A stretch of DNA of 64,000 nucleotides, from contig NZ_PPRS01000037.1 of NCBI RefSeq assembly GCF_002902755.1, positions 1 to 64,000 of the forward strand, read 5' to 3'. The translations under genes and the position numbers were made by a program. The notes under the pieces were generated by a model. It was not told the DNA's origin. It worked only from the letters and a program-made list of their open reading frames with translations, and ran no database searches. The stretch is from Mammaliicoccus lentus (GTDB lineage Bacteria; Bacillota; Bacilli; Staphylococcales; Staphylococcaceae). Of the stretch, positions 8,694 through 22,038 are shown piece after piece. Numbering within the stretch: position 1 is the first letter of the stretch; every line of letters begins with the position of its first letter.

Positions 8694-9632
8694 TTATTGT
8701 TCCTCTTTTTCTAATTGTTTAATTTGCGTCATCAACCAATTAAAGATGTGTTCATATACTACAGATTGGTTCGTTTCAAATAATACTTCATGTCTTTTAT
8801 TTTTATATAATTGTACAGTGACATGTTTAACGCCATTTCTTTTATATAACGTGGCAAGCTTTTTAATACCTGTTCCAAAACCTCCAAAGTGATCTTCTTT
8901 ACCAGAAAGCAGTAATATGGGCATATTGAGGTTTTGTTTTTTGATATAGCTTGATTTTTTGGATTGTTCAGCCGCTTTCACTGTTTCTAAAAAGACTCTG
9001 TGAGATACTGAATACCCAGTATAAGGATCTTCTTCGTAAATCTTTTTATTTTCTTCACTTTCGCTAATCCAATTGTTATCTTTATTTAATTCTTTATGTT
9101 TTCTATTAGGCGTCTTAAAGGCTAAGTTATTAATAAGTTTAGATTTAGTACGATTACCTAAAAATAGATTAACAAATTTTAATCCATATAAATTTAATTT
9201 ACCTTGAATATTTGAATAGACAACAGTGCCGGATAAAATTAATATATTAACATCATCCGGATAATCATGAACATATTTTCTTGCTACTAAAGATCCCATA
9301 GAGCGACCTAACAGAATATAGGGCAAGTCATTGTTCAATTCAGGTTTGAAAGTATCTCTAATTTCTTTTAAATCTTCTACTAATTCTTTTAAACTATTAA
9401 AATGACCTCTAGTAGATTCTTCAATTTTTTTACCGTGGCCACGATGATTATGCCTAATAACATGGAAACCTCTTTTACAAAAATACTCTACTATGCCATC
9501 ATATCTATCTTTATGTTCTGAAACACCATGTAAAATATGTAAGATACCTATTGGTTTTTCATCAGTTTTATCAATCGTCACTTCTAATGTTTGGCCAGAT
9601 GATAATGTTATCATGTGATTAAATCTTCTCAA
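8694..9632 (-). CDS. Alpha/beta hydrolase, lysophospholipase/monoacylglycerol lipase-like
   Basis: About 312 residues with a serine hydrolase fold. HGVSEHKDRYD forms the oxyanion region, RHNHRGHGKK follows, GRSMGSLVA holds the nucleophile Ser, and LLSGKEDHFGG and KNKRHEVLFE supply the likely Asp and His. The subgroup (Hydrolase_4) cleaves monoacylglycerols or lysophospholipids. Start: a TTG at 9632 lies 10 bases after ggagg; the ATG at 9614 is the alternative but has no clear ribosome site. It overlaps the miaA start region. Its place between the glp genes and miaA fits a lipid or glycerol link, but that is inference. Confidence 0.85.
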   Translation of the reverse strand: MRRFNHMITLSSGQTLEVTIDKTDEKPIGILHILHGVSEHKDRYDGIVEYFCKRGFHVIRHNHRGHGKKIEESTRGHFNSLKELVEDLKEIRDTFKPELNNDLPYILLGRSMGSLVARKYVHDYPDDVNILILSGTVVYSNIQGKLNLYGLKFVNLFLGNRTKSKLINNLAFKTPNRKHKELNKDNNWISESEENKKIYEEDPYTGYSVSHRVFLETVKAAEQSKKSSYIKKQNLNMPILLLSGKEDHFGGFGTGIKKLATLYKRNGVKHVTVQLYKNKRHEVLFETNQSVVYEHIFNWLMTQIKQLEKEEQ

Positions 9633-9705
9633 GATACGTACGCCTCCCTCAACCGTTATTATAGCAAATTCTATACTGCTTAAAAATACATTGCTTTCAT
9701 ACATA

Positions 9706-9748
9706 AAAATGCACCCAAAAATCAAGAGAAAATCTCACTTTTTGGGTG
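9706..9748. terminator. glpD terminator
   Basis: The arms gcacccaaaaa and tttttgggtgc enclose a loop between glpD and the hydrolase gene. On the minus strand a T-run follows. Confidence 0.85.
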
Positions 9749-9767
9749 CGTTATTTGTAATCTTTAA

Positions 9768-11444
9768 TTATTTAGCAATTGCAGGTTGATCATTTGGGTT
9801 AATCGCTTCTTTAACTGCTTTTTCTAATTCTTGTTTGTATACGCGTTTAGTATCTGCATCGTAGTTAAGAACTTTAGCCATAACTTCTAAGATACCATCT
9901 TTATATTCTAATACGTAATTGATATCAAAGTATAATCTACCTGAACGACGTACTAAGAAGTCAGTTGGTTTATGCACCATTTCTTTTTGAATACTATAGA
10001 TAACTTCTGCATAAACTTCAACAGGTAAATCTAAGTCAGCAACTTGCGTAGCATGTGCAATTTCAAATACTTCATCTACGTTTGAACCATATTTTCTAGC
10101 TAAGTAACGTGCCACATCTTCAGAAAGATTGTAGTTTTTAGCTTCTTCTACTTTACTTTCAACAAATGCATCGTAGTTATTGCTTCCTCCTACGTTACCA
10201 CCAGAAATATAAGTGTGCTTAGTCTCACAAGGTTTGAATTTCAATTTGTATTCTTCTTTTAATCGTTTACTTAATAAGTCTACAATATCTTGAGCCATGT
10301 GACGGTAACCTGTTAACTTACCACCAGCTATTGTTAATAGACCTGAGTCGCCTTCCCATATTTCATCTTTACGAGAAATTTCAGAAGGGTCTTTTCCTTT
10401 TTCAAAGATAAGAGGTCTTACACCAGCCCAAGTTGACTCGATATCACTATCTACAACTTTAACTGTAGGGAACATATAACGAATTGCATCTAGTAAATAT
10501 TGACGATCTTCTTCAGTAACTTTAGGTGAAGATTTATCGTTATCATATACAGTGTCAGTTGTACCAACGTATGCTTTACCTTCTCTAGGAATAGCAAAAA
10601 TCATTCTGCCATCACTTTCAGTATCAAAGTATACTGCTTGTCCTAATGGGAAGACACTTTGATCAATAACAATGTGTACACCTTTAGTTAGTCTTAATTG
10701 TTTATTATTAGTAGAATAGTCTTTACTTCTCACGTCATCTACCCAAGGTCCTGCAGCGTTAATAACTCTTTTACCTTTAATTTCAAACATTTCATTGTGA
10801 AGTAAATCTGTCACTTCTACACCTGAAACTTTATTTTTCTTGTTATATAAGAATTGATTTGCTTTAGCATAGTTGATGATATCTGCTCCAAATTCACGTG
10901 CGCGTTTCATTACTTCAATTGTTAAACGTGCATCATCAGTACGATATTCAACATAGTAACCGCCACCTTTAAGGCCATCTTGTTTAACAAGTGGTTCTTT
11001 TTCGATAGTTTCGTCTCTATTTAACATTGAACGGCGTTCTGATTTTTTAACACCTGCAAGAAAGTCATATACTTTTAATCCAATAGAAGTTGAAAATGGT
11101 CCCATACTTCCACCTTTATGCATCGGTAATAACATCCATTCAGGTGTTGTTACGTGAGGTCCATTTTCATATACAATTGCTCTTTCTTTACCAGTTTCAG
11201 CTACTACTCCAACTTGAAGTTGTTTTAAGTAACGTAAACCACCATGTACTAATTTAGTACTTCTAGAACTTGTACCTTGAGCAAAGTCTTGCATTTCTAC
11301 TAAAGCGACTTTCATACCACGTTGTGAAGCATCAAGTGCGATTCCTGCACCTGTAATACCTCCACCTATAATAACGACATCATATTCTTTACTTTTAAGT
11401 TGATCTTTAACTTGATTACGATTTAATGCTGATAATTGTTGCAT
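9768..11444 (-). CDS. glpD: Aerobic glycerol-3-phosphate dehydrogenase
   Basis: A 558-residue membrane-associated FAD enzyme that oxidises glycerol-3-phosphate to dihydroxyacetone phosphate and passes electrons to menaquinone. The dinucleotide fold [16 protein letters not shown] starts near residue 26; [17 protein letters not shown] and [14 protein letters not shown] are family signatures. The ATG at 11444 lies 8 bases after aggagg and is preferred over the ATG at 11450, which is 2 bases away. It is separated from glpK by a leader terminator, so it is probably transcribed from its own promoter under GlpP. Confidence 0.96.
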   Translation of the reverse strand: MQQLSALNRNQVKDQLKSKEYDVVIIGGGITGAGIALDASQRGMKVALVEMQDFAQGTSSRSTKLVHGGLRYLKQLQVGVVAETGKERAIVYENGPHVTTPEWMLLPMHKGGSMGPFSTSIGLKVYDFLAGVKKSERRSMLNRDETIEKEPLVKQDGLKGGGYYVEYRTDDARLTIEVMKRAREFGADIINYAKANQFLYNKKNKVSGVEVTDLLHNEMFEIKGKRVINAAGPWVDDVRSKDYSTNNKQLRLTKGVHIVIDQSVFPLGQAVYFDTESDGRMIFAIPREGKAYVGTTDTVYDNDKSSPKVTEEDRQYLLDAIRYMFPTVKVVDSDIESTWAGVRPLIFEKGKDPSEISRKDEIWEGDSGLLTIAGGKLTGYRHMAQDIVDLLSKRLKEEYKLKFKPCETKHTYISGGNVGGSNNYDAFVESKVEEAKNYNLSEDVARYLARKYGSNVDEVFEIAHATQVADLDLPVEVYAEVIYSIQKEMVHKPTDFLVRRSGRLYFDINYVLEYKDGILEVMAKVLNYDADTKRVYKQELEKAVKEAINPNDQPAIAK

Positions 11445-11463
11445 AACCATTTCCTCCTATAAA

Positions 11464-11523
11464 TGTAAAAAAATGAGAGACTTATCCCTACAAATTAAAT
11501 TGTATGAACAAAGCCTCTCACAT
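11464..11523 (-). promoter_or_regulatory. glpD leader terminator (GlpP antitermination target)
   Basis: On the minus strand gagaggctt pairs with aagtctctc across a 36-base loop, followed directly by a T7 run just upstream of glpD. In Bacillus, GlpP with glycerol-3-phosphate lets polymerase read through such a hairpin. With glpP present at 14062, the same control is likely here. Confidence 0.75.
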
Positions 11524-11561
11524 CTCTACGGAATATTAACTTACCTTAATGATAACACAAC

Positions 11562-13899
<2,338 letters not shown>

Positions 13900-13934
13900 A
13901 TTAAACAACCTCCTATAGATTCTTGCTAATACAT

Positions 13935-13995
13935 AAAAAGACCCCTACACAAACCTATACAAATTCATTGCATAGATATCCACGTAGAGGTCTCA
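13935..13995 (-). promoter_or_regulatory. glpF leader terminator (GlpP antitermination target)
   Basis: On the minus strand gagacctctacg and tgtaggggtct form the arms, ending in a T-run before glpF. It has the same architecture as the glpD leader, which points to joint control by GlpP. Confidence 0.75.
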
Positions 13996-14026
13996 TTTAC
14001 TCATCTCATATATTAACTTACTTAAG

Positions 14027-14055
14027 AGTATAATACTTAATGAAAACGTTGTCAA
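14027..14055 (-). promoter_or_regulatory. glpFK promoter with an overlapping cre-like site
   Basis: On the minus strand TTGACA, a 17-base spacer and TATACT form a near-consensus sigma-A promoter. The -35 overlaps tgacaacgttttca (14041-14054), which matches the CcpA cre consensus TGWAANCGNTNWCA at all but one defined position. Glucose repression of glycerol uptake is expected. Confidence 0.75.
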
Positions 14056-14061
14056 ATCGAC

Positions 14062-14595
14062 TTACCAAATTTCTGTATCACTTGTCGTTATATACTTTGC
14101 ACCGCTTTCAATAGCTAATTGTATTTCTTCTTCAGTGTTAATTAAACCACCAGCTATAATACTTTTCCCAGTCTTTTCACTAATTTCTTTTATTACTTTC
14201 GCAGCAACTCCAGGTAATACTTCAACGAAATCCGGATCAGCTTGTTTAATCAATTCTATACTTCTACTTAAAGCAGTACTATCCAATATAAATACTCTTA
14301 AAGTTGTAAGTGTATTTAACTTTTTAGCTCTTCTAATAACTTTTGTCTTAGTAGAAATAACACCATGCGGTCTGAATTGCTGAATAATATATTCAACAGC
14401 CGCTTCATCATTTGATAATCCTTTAATTAAATCTATATGCAACATAACTTCTTTATCGTTTTTCTTCATTTGATTTAAGATACCTTGTAAATGACCAATA
14501 TGGGTATCTAATAAAACACATCTTTTATAATCTAACTTAAAAAACTTTTCCATATCTTTCATAGAGCGAATTGCGGGTAATAAATGCTCGTTCAT
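14062..14595 (-). CDS. glpP: Glycerol-3-phosphate-responsive antiterminator GlpP
   Basis: A 177-residue TIM-barrel-like RNA-binding antiterminator. LLDTHIGHL, HIDLIKGLS, VISTKTKVIRRAK and SIIAGGLINTEEEIQLAIESGAK (glycerol-3-phosphate site) are typical. Bound to its ligand, it prevents termination in the leaders of glpF and glpD, both of which are present just downstream. It ends 7 bases before the glpFK promoter region and has good codon continuity with the neighbours. Confidence 0.95.
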   Translation of the reverse strand: MNEHLLPAIRSMKDMEKFFKLDYKRCVLLDTHIGHLQGILNQMKKNDKEVMLHIDLIKGLSNDEAAVEYIIQQFRPHGVISTKTKVIRRAKKLNTLTTLRVFILDSTALSRSIELIKQADPDFVEVLPGVAAKVIKEISEKTGKSIIAGGLINTEEEIQLAIESGAKYITTSDTEIW

Positions 14596-14604
14596 ATTAT
14601 CCTC

Positions 14605-16593
14605 CTACATTACACGTTTAAATAACTTTTCTAGTTCATAAGTCGTTAATTCTATAATAATTGGTCTACCATGCGGACAAGTGAATGGATCAGTTGTTTC
14701 TCTTAACTCGTCTATTAAATGAGCCATTTCATGATTTCTTAAATAATGATTCGCTTTTATAGATTTTTTACAACTCATCATGATTGCCGCATCTTCTCTA
14801 AGTTTCTTAATATCTACACGCTCATGTTTTAATACATAATCAATCATATCTTTAATGACTTCTTCTGCTTCAACTTGAGGTAACCATACAGGATATTCAC
14901 TAACCATATAATCATGATGACCAATAGGTTCTAAAAATATTCCTGCTTCTTTCAATGGTTGAAAGTATTTTTCTATAATCATATGTTCATCTCTAGAAAA
15001 ATTAAAAGTTAAAGGTAATAATAAACTTTGAGTCTCGTTTGTTACCTCACCAATTTTCTCTTTGAAATACTCATATTTAATACGTTCTTGAGCTGCGTGT
15101 TGATCTATCATAAACATACCTGTATCATTTTGCGCGATGATATATGTGCCGTGAACTTGCCCTACTACTTCCATATAAGGAACTCTAGGTTTATCTTGCG
15201 TTTCATGTTGTTCAGGTGGCAATTCGTATGTGTCTTGATCGTATTGTGTTTGTTCTGTTTCTTCTCGCAAAATTGGTTCTTCTTTTTCAATATTAAACTC
15301 ATTTTCCGGATTTTTATTTTCTTGTTCTTCATCTTCTACGTGATGAGCGCCTTGTTCTTCTTGTATATAAGAATTATTCTCTTTCGGTTTAAAATGCCAT
15401 TGTGATGATGGTTCACTTTTTTCTGTTTCAGAAATAATAGGTTTAGGATCATTTATTGAGTTTGTAAAATTTGGTGTTGTAGGAGAATGATTCTCAGATG
15501 ATGTTTCTGTTCGATTTTTTGCTTCAAAATCTAAACGTTGTTGTTCAAATATTTCTTTCTGAGATTTCTTTTGTTGATGCTTCTCTAACGAAGTACCAGG
15601 TATTAAAGATAATCCTCTAAATGCTTCTTTAATTTTATGATTAATTAAATCGAACAACGACTGTTCTTTTGAAATTCTAACTTCTAATTTAGTTGGATGC
15701 ACATTCACATCAACTAAAATTGGATCCATTTCAATATTTAAGTAAACGATAGGATATCGACCAATTGGTAAAAGTGTGTGATAACCTTCAATAATCGCCT
15801 TATTCAATACAAAATTCTTAATATAACGCCCATTTATGAATATAGAAATATAATGCCTATTGCTTCTTGTATGTTCGGGTTTACAAACGAATCCGTGCAT
15901 AACATAGTCTTCAGTTTCACCTTTAATTTCAACTAAATCTTTCGCGATTTTCATACCATATATTTCAGCCATTACTTCATTTGTACGGCCAGAGCCATTT
16001 GTCGATATTACTGTTTTTTCATCAGAAACTAAGTTAAACGCTATGTGCGGATGACTCATCGCCATTCGGTTAACAATATCTGTAATTTTCCCTAATTCAG
16101 TATATAAACTTTTTACATATTTTAATCTTGCAGGTGTGTTATAGAACAATTCGCTAACAAGAATATCAGTTCCTTTTTTAGCTTTAGCTGGCTGTTGTTT
16201 AATTATTTCTCCATTTTCAACAAGGACTTCATGACCTAATAGACCATCTGTACAAGTTTTCATAGTTACTTTACTGACTGAGGATATACTCGCTAAAGCC
16301 TCACCTCTAAATCCTAAAGTTCTAATATGGAATAAATCATAATCGTTATCAATTTTACTTGTAGCGTGCCTACCAAAAGCTTTACCGATATCCTCTTCAT
16401 CTATGCCTGTGCCATTATCTACAACTCTTATTGATTGTATACCTGATTCTTTAATTGTAATGTCAATTTGTGTTGCTTGTGCATCTATAGCATTTTCCAA
16501 CAACTCTTTAACAACTGAAGCTGGTCTTTCAACCACTTCTCCAGCTGCTATTTTATTGGCTAAGGATAATTCAAGTTCTTTAATTTTTCCCAA
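14605..16593 (-). CDS. mutL: DNA mismatch repair endonuclease MutL
   Basis: About 662 residues. The N-terminal GHKL ATPase has ENAIDA, VDNGTGI and [11 protein letters not shown] long Glu/Gln-rich linker covers about residues 345-475. The C-terminal endonuclease has [12 protein letters not shown] (metal site DQHA-x2-E-x4-E) and CPHGRP, as in methyl-independent systems. Start: a TTG at 16593 gives the usual GKIKEL N-terminus; a GTG at 16602 is in frame. It follows mutS by a few bases and is surely cotranscribed. It nicks the new strand after MutS finds a mismatch. Confidence 0.96.
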   Translation of the reverse strand: MGKIKELELSLANKIAAGEVVERPASVVKELLENAIDAQATQIDITIKESGIQSIRVVDNGTGIDEEDIGKAFGRHATSKIDNDYDLFHIRTLGFRGEALASISSVSKVTMKTCTDGLLGHEVLVENGEIIKQQPAKAKKGTDILVSELFYNTPARLKYVKSLYTELGKITDIVNRMAMSHPHIAFNLVSDEKTVISTNGSGRTNEVMAEIYGMKIAKDLVEIKGETEDYVMHGFVCKPEHTRSNRHYISIFINGRYIKNFVLNKAIIEGYHTLLPIGRYPIVYLNIEMDPILVDVNVHPTKLEVRISKEQSLFDLINHKIKEAFRGLSLIPGTSLEKHQQKKSQKEIFEQQRLDFEAKNRTETSSENHSPTTPNFTNSINDPKPIISETEKSEPSSQWHFKPKENNSYIQEEQGAHHVEDEEQENKNPENEFNIEKEEPILREETEQTQYDQDTYELPPEQHETQDKPRVPYMEVVGQVHGTYIIAQNDTGMFMIDQHAAQERIKYEYFKEKIGEVTNETQSLLLPLTFNFSRDEHMIIEKYFQPLKEAGIFLEPIGHHDYMVSEYPVWLPQVEAEEVIKDMIDYVLKHERVDIKKLREDAAIMMSCKKSIKANHYLRNHEMAHLIDELRETTDPFTCPHGRPIIIELTTYELEKLFKRVM

Positions 16594-16607
16594 TGCATTC
16601 ACACTTT

Positions 16608-19133
16608 CTATTTAATTTGATTTTGAATTTCTTGAAGTTTAGTTAAAGCTTCAATTGGCGTCATATTCATTAAATCCATAGATTTTATTTGTTTTTCAAC
16701 TTTTGAAGGTGTTTGTTCTTCGAATAATTGGAAAGATGGCTGTTCAAACGTTTGTTCATTGCGCTCAACACGCGTATTGGATTCTAGTTCTTCTAGAATA
16801 ACATTTGCTCTTTCGATAATTTCATCTGGTAAATCAGTTAGTTTTGCTACATGAATACCATAACTTTGATCTACTGCACCTTCTTTAACTTTATGCAGAA
16901 AGATTAATTCACCTTGGTACTCTTGTGCAGCTACATGTATATTTTTAAGTCCAGATAAAGTTTCGTCCAAATGTGTTAACTCATGATAATGCGTAGAGAA
17001 TAATGTTTTAGCTTTAGTATTATGATGCACATATTCAATCATGGATTGTGCTAAAGCTAACCCGTCAAATGTAGATGTTCCTCGACCAATTTCATCAAAA
17101 ATAATTAAACTGTCTTCAGTTGCTCCTACCATTGCTTTTTCAGCTTCTAACATTTCAACCATAAATGTACTCTTACCAGAAACTAAATCATCCGCTGCTC
17201 CGATTCTCGTAAATATTTGATCAAATATTGGCAATAGCGCATAATCTGCTGGCACATAAGCTCCCATTTGAGCCATAATGCTAATTATAGCTATTTGCCT
17301 CATATACGTACTTTTACCAGACATATTTGGTCCTGTAATTAAATATATAAAACCATCTTGGTTCAAATAACAATCATTTGGCACATAATCATTATGATCC
17401 ATGACTCTCTCTACAACTGGATGACGAGATGATTTAAGCGATAAAGTTTTATCTTCGCTAAATAACGGTCTTGTATAATGGTATTTTTGAGCTATTTCAG
17501 CAAAACTTTGTAAACAATCTATTTCTGATAATAATTTCGCTTGTGCTTGTAACTTTTCAGTATAAGCTTTAACACGTTGCCTTAATTCTAAGAATAATTG
17601 ATATTCTAATTCTATTGCTTTATCTTCTGCACCTAATATGATAGATTCTTTTTCTTTTAATTCTTCAGTTACAAAGCGCTCAGCATTAGATAATGTTTGT
17701 TTACGTTGGTAACCTAATGCATCAGTATCTACACTATTTAAGTTAGCTTTTGTAATTTCAATATAATATCCGAATACTTTATTAAAACTTACTTTTAATG
17801 ACTTAACACCGGTACGTTCTCTTTCTTTCAACTGTAATTCAGCAATCCATTGCTTACCATTCGTTGAAGCTTCTTTGAATTTATCAAGTTCAGCATTATA
17901 CCCAGTTTTAAATAAGCCACCTTCTTTAACGGACAATGGCGGATCTTCGACTAAGCTCTCTTCTAAAAGTTCTTCTAAGTCTTCGAGAGGTTCTAAAGCT
18001 TTAAATCGATTAACAGATGTTGAATCTAGTCGTTCAATAATTTCTTTAATATATGGAATTTGTTTTATAGAATAATTTAATTGTACGAGGTCTTTCGCAT
18101 TAACATTTCCATAACTTACTCGACCTACTAGTCTTTCTATATCATACACCATATTTAAATAACTTCTTAATTCATCTCTTTCTATGAAACCATTAACAAA
18201 TTGTTCTACTGCATTTAACCTTTGTTCTATATCATGTTGTTTGATTAAAGGTCTATCAATCCATTGTTTTAACCTTCTAGCACCCATTGGTGTCTTAGTG
18301 TCATCCATTAACCATAATAAAGTACCTTTTTTAGATTTTAATCGGATGCTTTCAGTAAGTTCTAAGTTTCTTTTTGCATAAAAATCCATCTTCATATAGT
18401 CTAGTGCACGATATACGACAACGTCTTCTATGTGAGGCATTTCTCGTTTACCATTATCATGTATATAATTCAATAAATATATTAACGAAGTCGCTTGAGG
18501 TTTAGACGTTCCTTTTATAACGTCATATTCTCTTTCTTCATAACTTTCAACTACAGTAATCGTTTCAGTAATTAGTTGGATTTGTTTATATAAAGAATCT
18601 TGTAAAACTTTATTCACGATAATTTCATTCGGATGTATTGTCGTAATTTCATTGATTAAAGTTGTTTCATCTTCAAAAGATGTTGTCTTTAATTCTCCTG
18701 TAGTCACGTCACAATAACTTAAATGAAATTCACCATCTTCTTTAATAAAACTGAGAATATAATTATTCGTTTTCTCATCCATACCTCTTTGTTCCATCAC
18801 AGTTCCAGGTGTGATGACTTGTACTACTTCTCGTCTTACCATACCTTTTGTTTGAGTTGGATCTTCCATTTGCTCACAGATGGCAACTTTATAACCTTTA
18901 GAAATAAGTTTTTCTATGTATCCTGAAGCTGAATGATATGGAACACCACACATAGGTATTGGGTCTTTTTTAGCATCACGTCTCGTCAAAGTAATTTCCA
19001 GTACTCTAGATGCTTCAATAGCGTCATCGTAAAACATTTCATAGAAGTCACCTAATCTGAAAAATAATAAAGTATCTTGATATTGAGATTTTATTTTTAA
19101 ATATTGAGCCATCATTGGCGTTGGTTTAGACAT
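16608..19133 (-). CDS. mutS: DNA mismatch recognition ATPase MutS
   Basis: An 841-residue protein. The mismatch-binding domain shows [14 protein letters not shown] with the Phe-x-Glu that stacks on the mismatch. Connector, lever and clamp domains follow. The ABC-type ATPase has GPNMSGKST (Walker A), [13 protein letters not shown] (Walker B) and STHYHELT. The C-terminal tail is a little shorter than in S. aureus as I recall it. It is first in the mutS-mutL operon. The start [12 protein letters not shown] is standard. Confidence 0.97.
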   Translation of the reverse strand: MSKPTPMMAQYLKIKSQYQDTLLFFRLGDFYEMFYDDAIEASRVLEITLTRRDAKKDPIPMCGVPYHSASGYIEKLISKGYKVAICEQMEDPTQTKGMVRREVVQVITPGTVMEQRGMDEKTNNYILSFIKEDGEFHLSYCDVTTGELKTTSFEDETTLINEITTIHPNEIIVNKVLQDSLYKQIQLITETITVVESYEEREYDVIKGTSKPQATSLIYLLNYIHDNGKREMPHIEDVVVYRALDYMKMDFYAKRNLELTESIRLKSKKGTLLWLMDDTKTPMGARRLKQWIDRPLIKQHDIEQRLNAVEQFVNGFIERDELRSYLNMVYDIERLVGRVSYGNVNAKDLVQLNYSIKQIPYIKEIIERLDSTSVNRFKALEPLEDLEELLEESLVEDPPLSVKEGGLFKTGYNAELDKFKEASTNGKQWIAELQLKERERTGVKSLKVSFNKVFGYYIEITKANLNSVDTDALGYQRKQTLSNAERFVTEELKEKESIILGAEDKAIELEYQLFLELRQRVKAYTEKLQAQAKLLSEIDCLQSFAEIAQKYHYTRPLFSEDKTLSLKSSRHPVVERVMDHNDYVPNDCYLNQDGFIYLITGPNMSGKSTYMRQIAIISIMAQMGAYVPADYALLPIFDQIFTRIGAADDLVSGKSTFMVEMLEAEKAMVGATEDSLIIFDEIGRGTSTFDGLALAQSMIEYVHHNTKAKTLFSTHYHELTHLDETLSGLKNIHVAAQEYQGELIFLHKVKEGAVDQSYGIHVAKLTDLPDEIIERANVILEELESNTRVERNEQTFEQPSFQLFEEQTPSKVEKQIKSMDLMNMTPIEALTKLQEIQNQIK

Positions 19134-19442
19134 CTTTCTTCACGTTCCTTTATTTAACTTTGGATTCGTCTATTTTATCAAAATTTTCAACAATACACGA
19201 GTATGGTTAATTATAATATAATAAATTGCACTGAGACATAACAATTATCTCGAATTTTATTATATAGACAGTAACTGACTGGGGCGGGAAAGAAATCTTT
19301 CTATATAATTTCTGTCCTACTCCTATATAAATAAATTCTCCTAATCTGTTCATTAAAAGTCCAACAGATTAGGAGAATTATTTTGAGCTAAGGATTTATA
19401 CCAAAGCTTGTAAATATATAATTTAGTTATTAAATTATTGTT
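19134..19442. other. Intergenic stretch with a repeat fragment and two hairpins
   Basis: No gene is seen. At 19273-19325 a short relative of the dispersed repeat folds as gggcgggaaagaaat/atttctgtcctactcc. At 19338-19379 ctcctaatctgtt pairs with aacagattaggag. The region likely ends ricA transcription and holds the mutS promoter. Confidence 0.6.
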
Positions 19443-19874
19443 TTAGTGTGAACAGCTACTAGCATTAGGTGCATTTTTCATAGCTGCACCAGTTTCACCA
19501 GTTAATTGGTTACCACCAGTTGATTCAATAATTTCGTTTGTAACAGTATGGCTAATTGAATGTGAAACCATTTGCAGAAGTTCATTCACTTCTGCTTGAG
19601 CTTCTTTAAATTCACTTACAATCGGCATGTCATCCAATTCTTTTTCGATATTAGCTATTTTTTCTTCTACCATTGCTAAAGCTTTATCTTTACCATAGTT
19701 TTGGAAATTAACAGCTTGTTTTTGCAGTGATTTTAAACTTGCCATTTTTTCACGAACAGTTTGGTTTTCGTGAATTTGTGCTTCCGCACGTTTAAAAAAT
19801 TCAACTTCTTCTGTTTCTGACATCATTTTTCCAAGTATACGTGCTTGGTCTAGTATATCATCTTTTGTATACAT
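19443..19874 (-). CDS. ricA: RicA (YmcA), YlbF-family iron-sulfur regulator of RNase Y
   Basis: A 143-residue helical protein. Residues 1-105 form the YlbF-family helical bundle; the last residues SSCSH carry a cysteine near the C-terminus as in Bacillus RicA. With RicF and RicT it forms a complex bearing two [4Fe-4S] clusters that steers RNase Y mRNA maturation and affects biofilm and competence. rny lies in the same window at 54226. It abuts miaB (miaB stop at 19875), so the two are one operon. The role is from Bacillus; the fold call is from sequence. Confidence 0.87.
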   Translation of the reverse strand: MYTKDDILDQARILGKMMSETEEVEFFKRAEAQIHENQTVREKMASLKSLQKQAVNFQNYGKDKALAMVEEKIANIEKELDDMPIVSEFKEAQAEVNELLQMVSHSISHTVTNEIIESTGGNQLTGETGAAMKNAPNASSCSH

Positions 19875-21416
19875 TTAATGTACCACCTTTTCTTTAGATA
19901 CAACTTCAACAAATTCACCATTTAATGAATATTGTTTAGCTTCTGTAATTTTAACCTTTACTATTTTACCAATCACATCTTGAGGTGCTTTAAAGTTTAC
20001 TAATTTATTCTTCTCAGTGTAACCAGCTAATACTGTTTCATCTCTCTTACTTGATCCTTCACAAAGTACATATACTTCTTGACCTTCATAAGGTTTTAAT
20101 GATTGAGCAGCATATTCACCGACTACTTTATTTAAACGTTGTAATCTTTGTTTTTTCTCTTTTTCTGGAACGTTATCTTTCATTTTAGCTGCTGGTGTTC
20201 CTTCTCTTGGAGAATATACATAAGTATACGCATGTTCAAATCCAACTTCGTGGTATAAATCTATTGTTTCTAAAAATTGTTCTTCTGTTTCATTAGGATA
20301 TCCAACTATTATATCAGTTGTCAATGCTATATCTGGTATTGCTTCTTTTATTTTATTTACAAGCTCTAAATAACTTTCACGCGTATATTTACGCCCCATT
20401 ATTTTCAAGACTTTATTATTACCAGATTGAACAGGTAAATGAATATGCGGAACAATGTTTCCACCTTCTGCTATCACTTCAATCAATCGATCATCGAAAT
20501 CCCATGGATGACTCGTTGTAAAACGAACTCGAGGTATATCAATTTTAGTCATATCGTTTAGTAAATCGCCTAAACCATAATTTAAACCTTCTATGTCTTT
20601 ACCGTAAGCATTTACGTTTTGTCCTAATAAACAAATTTCCTGATAACCTTGCCTAGCCAAGTCTCTCACTTCGGCGATAATTTCTTCCGGCATACGACTA
20701 CGTTCCTTACCTCTTGTAAATGGAACGATACAATATGTACAGAATTTATCGCACCCGTACATGATATTTACCCATGCTTTAATTCTACCGTTACGTACTT
20801 TAGGTAAGTTTTCTATAACGTCGCCTTCTTTAGACCAAACTTCAACAACCATCGCTTTAGACATATAAGCTTCTTCTAAAATTTCAGGTAATCTGTGAAT
20901 ATTGTGTGTACCAAAAATCATATCAACATTTTGGTATGATTTTAGTATTTTATTCACTACAGATTCTTCTTGAGACATACAACCACAAACACCTATTAAA
21001 CAATCTGGTCTTTCTTGTTTTAAATGTTTTAAGTTGCCGATTTCACTAAACACTCTATTTTCTGCATTTTCTCTAATTGCACAAGTATTTAGTAAGATAA
21101 CGTCAGCATCGTCTACTGAATTAGTCGGTGCAAAACCTAATGCTTGAAAAATACCAGCCATTACTTCTGTATCATGCTCATTCATTTGGCAACCATACGT
21201 TCTAATATAGAATTTACGACCTTTCCCCATTCCTCTATGTCGTTCATCTATTTTGAAATCATCATGATATTGAACTTCTGATTTACCTCTTTGCTTAGCG
21301 TCCTTTAAGTTAGGAGGTTGATAAACACGCTCGAAATATTTACTATAATCTTTTTCTAAATTAGGTTTCGTCTTCGCATTCGCTCCTTGTTTTCTTTGCT
21401 CTTCATTCAATGTCAA
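19875..21416 (-). CDS. miaB: tRNA-2-methylthio-N6-dimethylallyladenosine synthase
   Basis: A 513-residue radical-SAM methylthiotransferase that converts i6A37 to ms2i6A37, acting after MiaA. The N-terminal UPF0004 domain holds cluster cysteines in [18 protein letters not shown] and GVCGCMSQE. The radical-SAM core has CDKFCTYC (C-x3-C-x2-C). The TRAM domain covers about the last 65 residues. An N-terminal extension of about 65 residues is usual in Firmicutes. ricA follows with no gap. Confidence 0.97.
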   Translation of the reverse strand: MTLNEEQRKQGANAKTKPNLEKDYSKYFERVYQPPNLKDAKQRGKSEVQYHDDFKIDERHRGMGKGRKFYIRTYGCQMNEHDTEVMAGIFQALGFAPTNSVDDADVILLNTCAIRENAENRVFSEIGNLKHLKQERPDCLIGVCGCMSQEESVVNKILKSYQNVDMIFGTHNIHRLPEILEEAYMSKAMVVEVWSKEGDVIENLPKVRNGRIKAWVNIMYGCDKFCTYCIVPFTRGKERSRMPEEIIAEVRDLARQGYQEICLLGQNVNAYGKDIEGLNYGLGDLLNDMTKIDIPRVRFTTSHPWDFDDRLIEVIAEGGNIVPHIHLPVQSGNNKVLKIMGRKYTRESYLELVNKIKEAIPDIALTTDIIVGYPNETEEQFLETIDLYHEVGFEHAYTYVYSPREGTPAAKMKDNVPEKEKKQRLQRLNKVVGEYAAQSLKPYEGQEVYVLCEGSSKRDETVLAGYTEKNKLVNFKAPQDVIGKIVKVKITEAKQYSLNGEFVEVVSKEKVVH

Positions 21417-21516
21417 AACCCTTTCTGCCCATATTGATTTATCTTTATATTATATTAGAGTTCAACATAAAGTGCAAAAAAGTTAAAGCGCTTTATTTAA
21501 TTTTAAATGACAATTT

Positions 21517-22026
21517 TTATAACTTAATCCAATATCTTTTTGTTACATTTTGACTCTCTGAAATATACGGCTTATCTTCTTTACCACCGTTACGTTCAAT
21601 AACTTTAGCACTGCCAAAGTTATCTTCATCACATGTAATCAACGCATATTCAACAAAATCATTTCTCAATTCCTCTAAAGCATATTTTAATATAGTCGTT
21701 GCATAACCTTTATCTCTTTCGCTACGCCTTACACCATAACCAACATGGCCACCAACTTGCTGTAACCCATCATTCAATTGATATCGAATATTCGCAGCTC
21801 CGACAATGAAGCCCCTATCTATTAATACAAATGTTTTTGCTTTAACAAAATCACTATTTTGTGGCGGGGTTATTGCTTCTTTTTGCATTTCCAACATGCT
21901 ATTAAATCCTCCATGATGGCGGACGTCCGTACTCCAAGGAACTATTTTATCATTATTGTCGTACCACTCAGATATATATTCAATAAATAGAGGTTTTATA
22001 TCTTCTTTAATTTCACGAAACTTCAT
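21517..22026 (-). CDS. GNAT-family N-acetyltransferase
   Basis: A 169-residue single-domain acetyltransferase. The acetyl-CoA loop is VGYGVRRSERDKGYAT (R/Q-x-x-G-x-A-like), followed by a helix and the closing strand that reads ALITCDEDNFGSAKVIERNGG. That ending is typical of members resembling YjdJ or spermidine/amino-group transferases; the substrate is unknown. The ATG at 22026 sits 7 bases after aaggaag and is preferred over the ATG at 22032. It lies 7 bases from the exporter gene ending at 22039 and may share its transcript. Confidence 0.85.
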   Translation of the reverse strand: MKFREIKEDIKPLFIEYISEWYDNNDKIVPWSTDVRHHGGFNSMLEMQKEAITPPQNSDFVKAKTFVLIDRGFIVGAANIRYQLNDGLQQVGGHVGYGVRRSERDKGYATTILKYALEELRNDFVEYALITCDEDNFGSAKVIERNGGKEDKPYISESQNVTKRYWIKL

Positions 22027-22038
22027 ACACATCTTCCT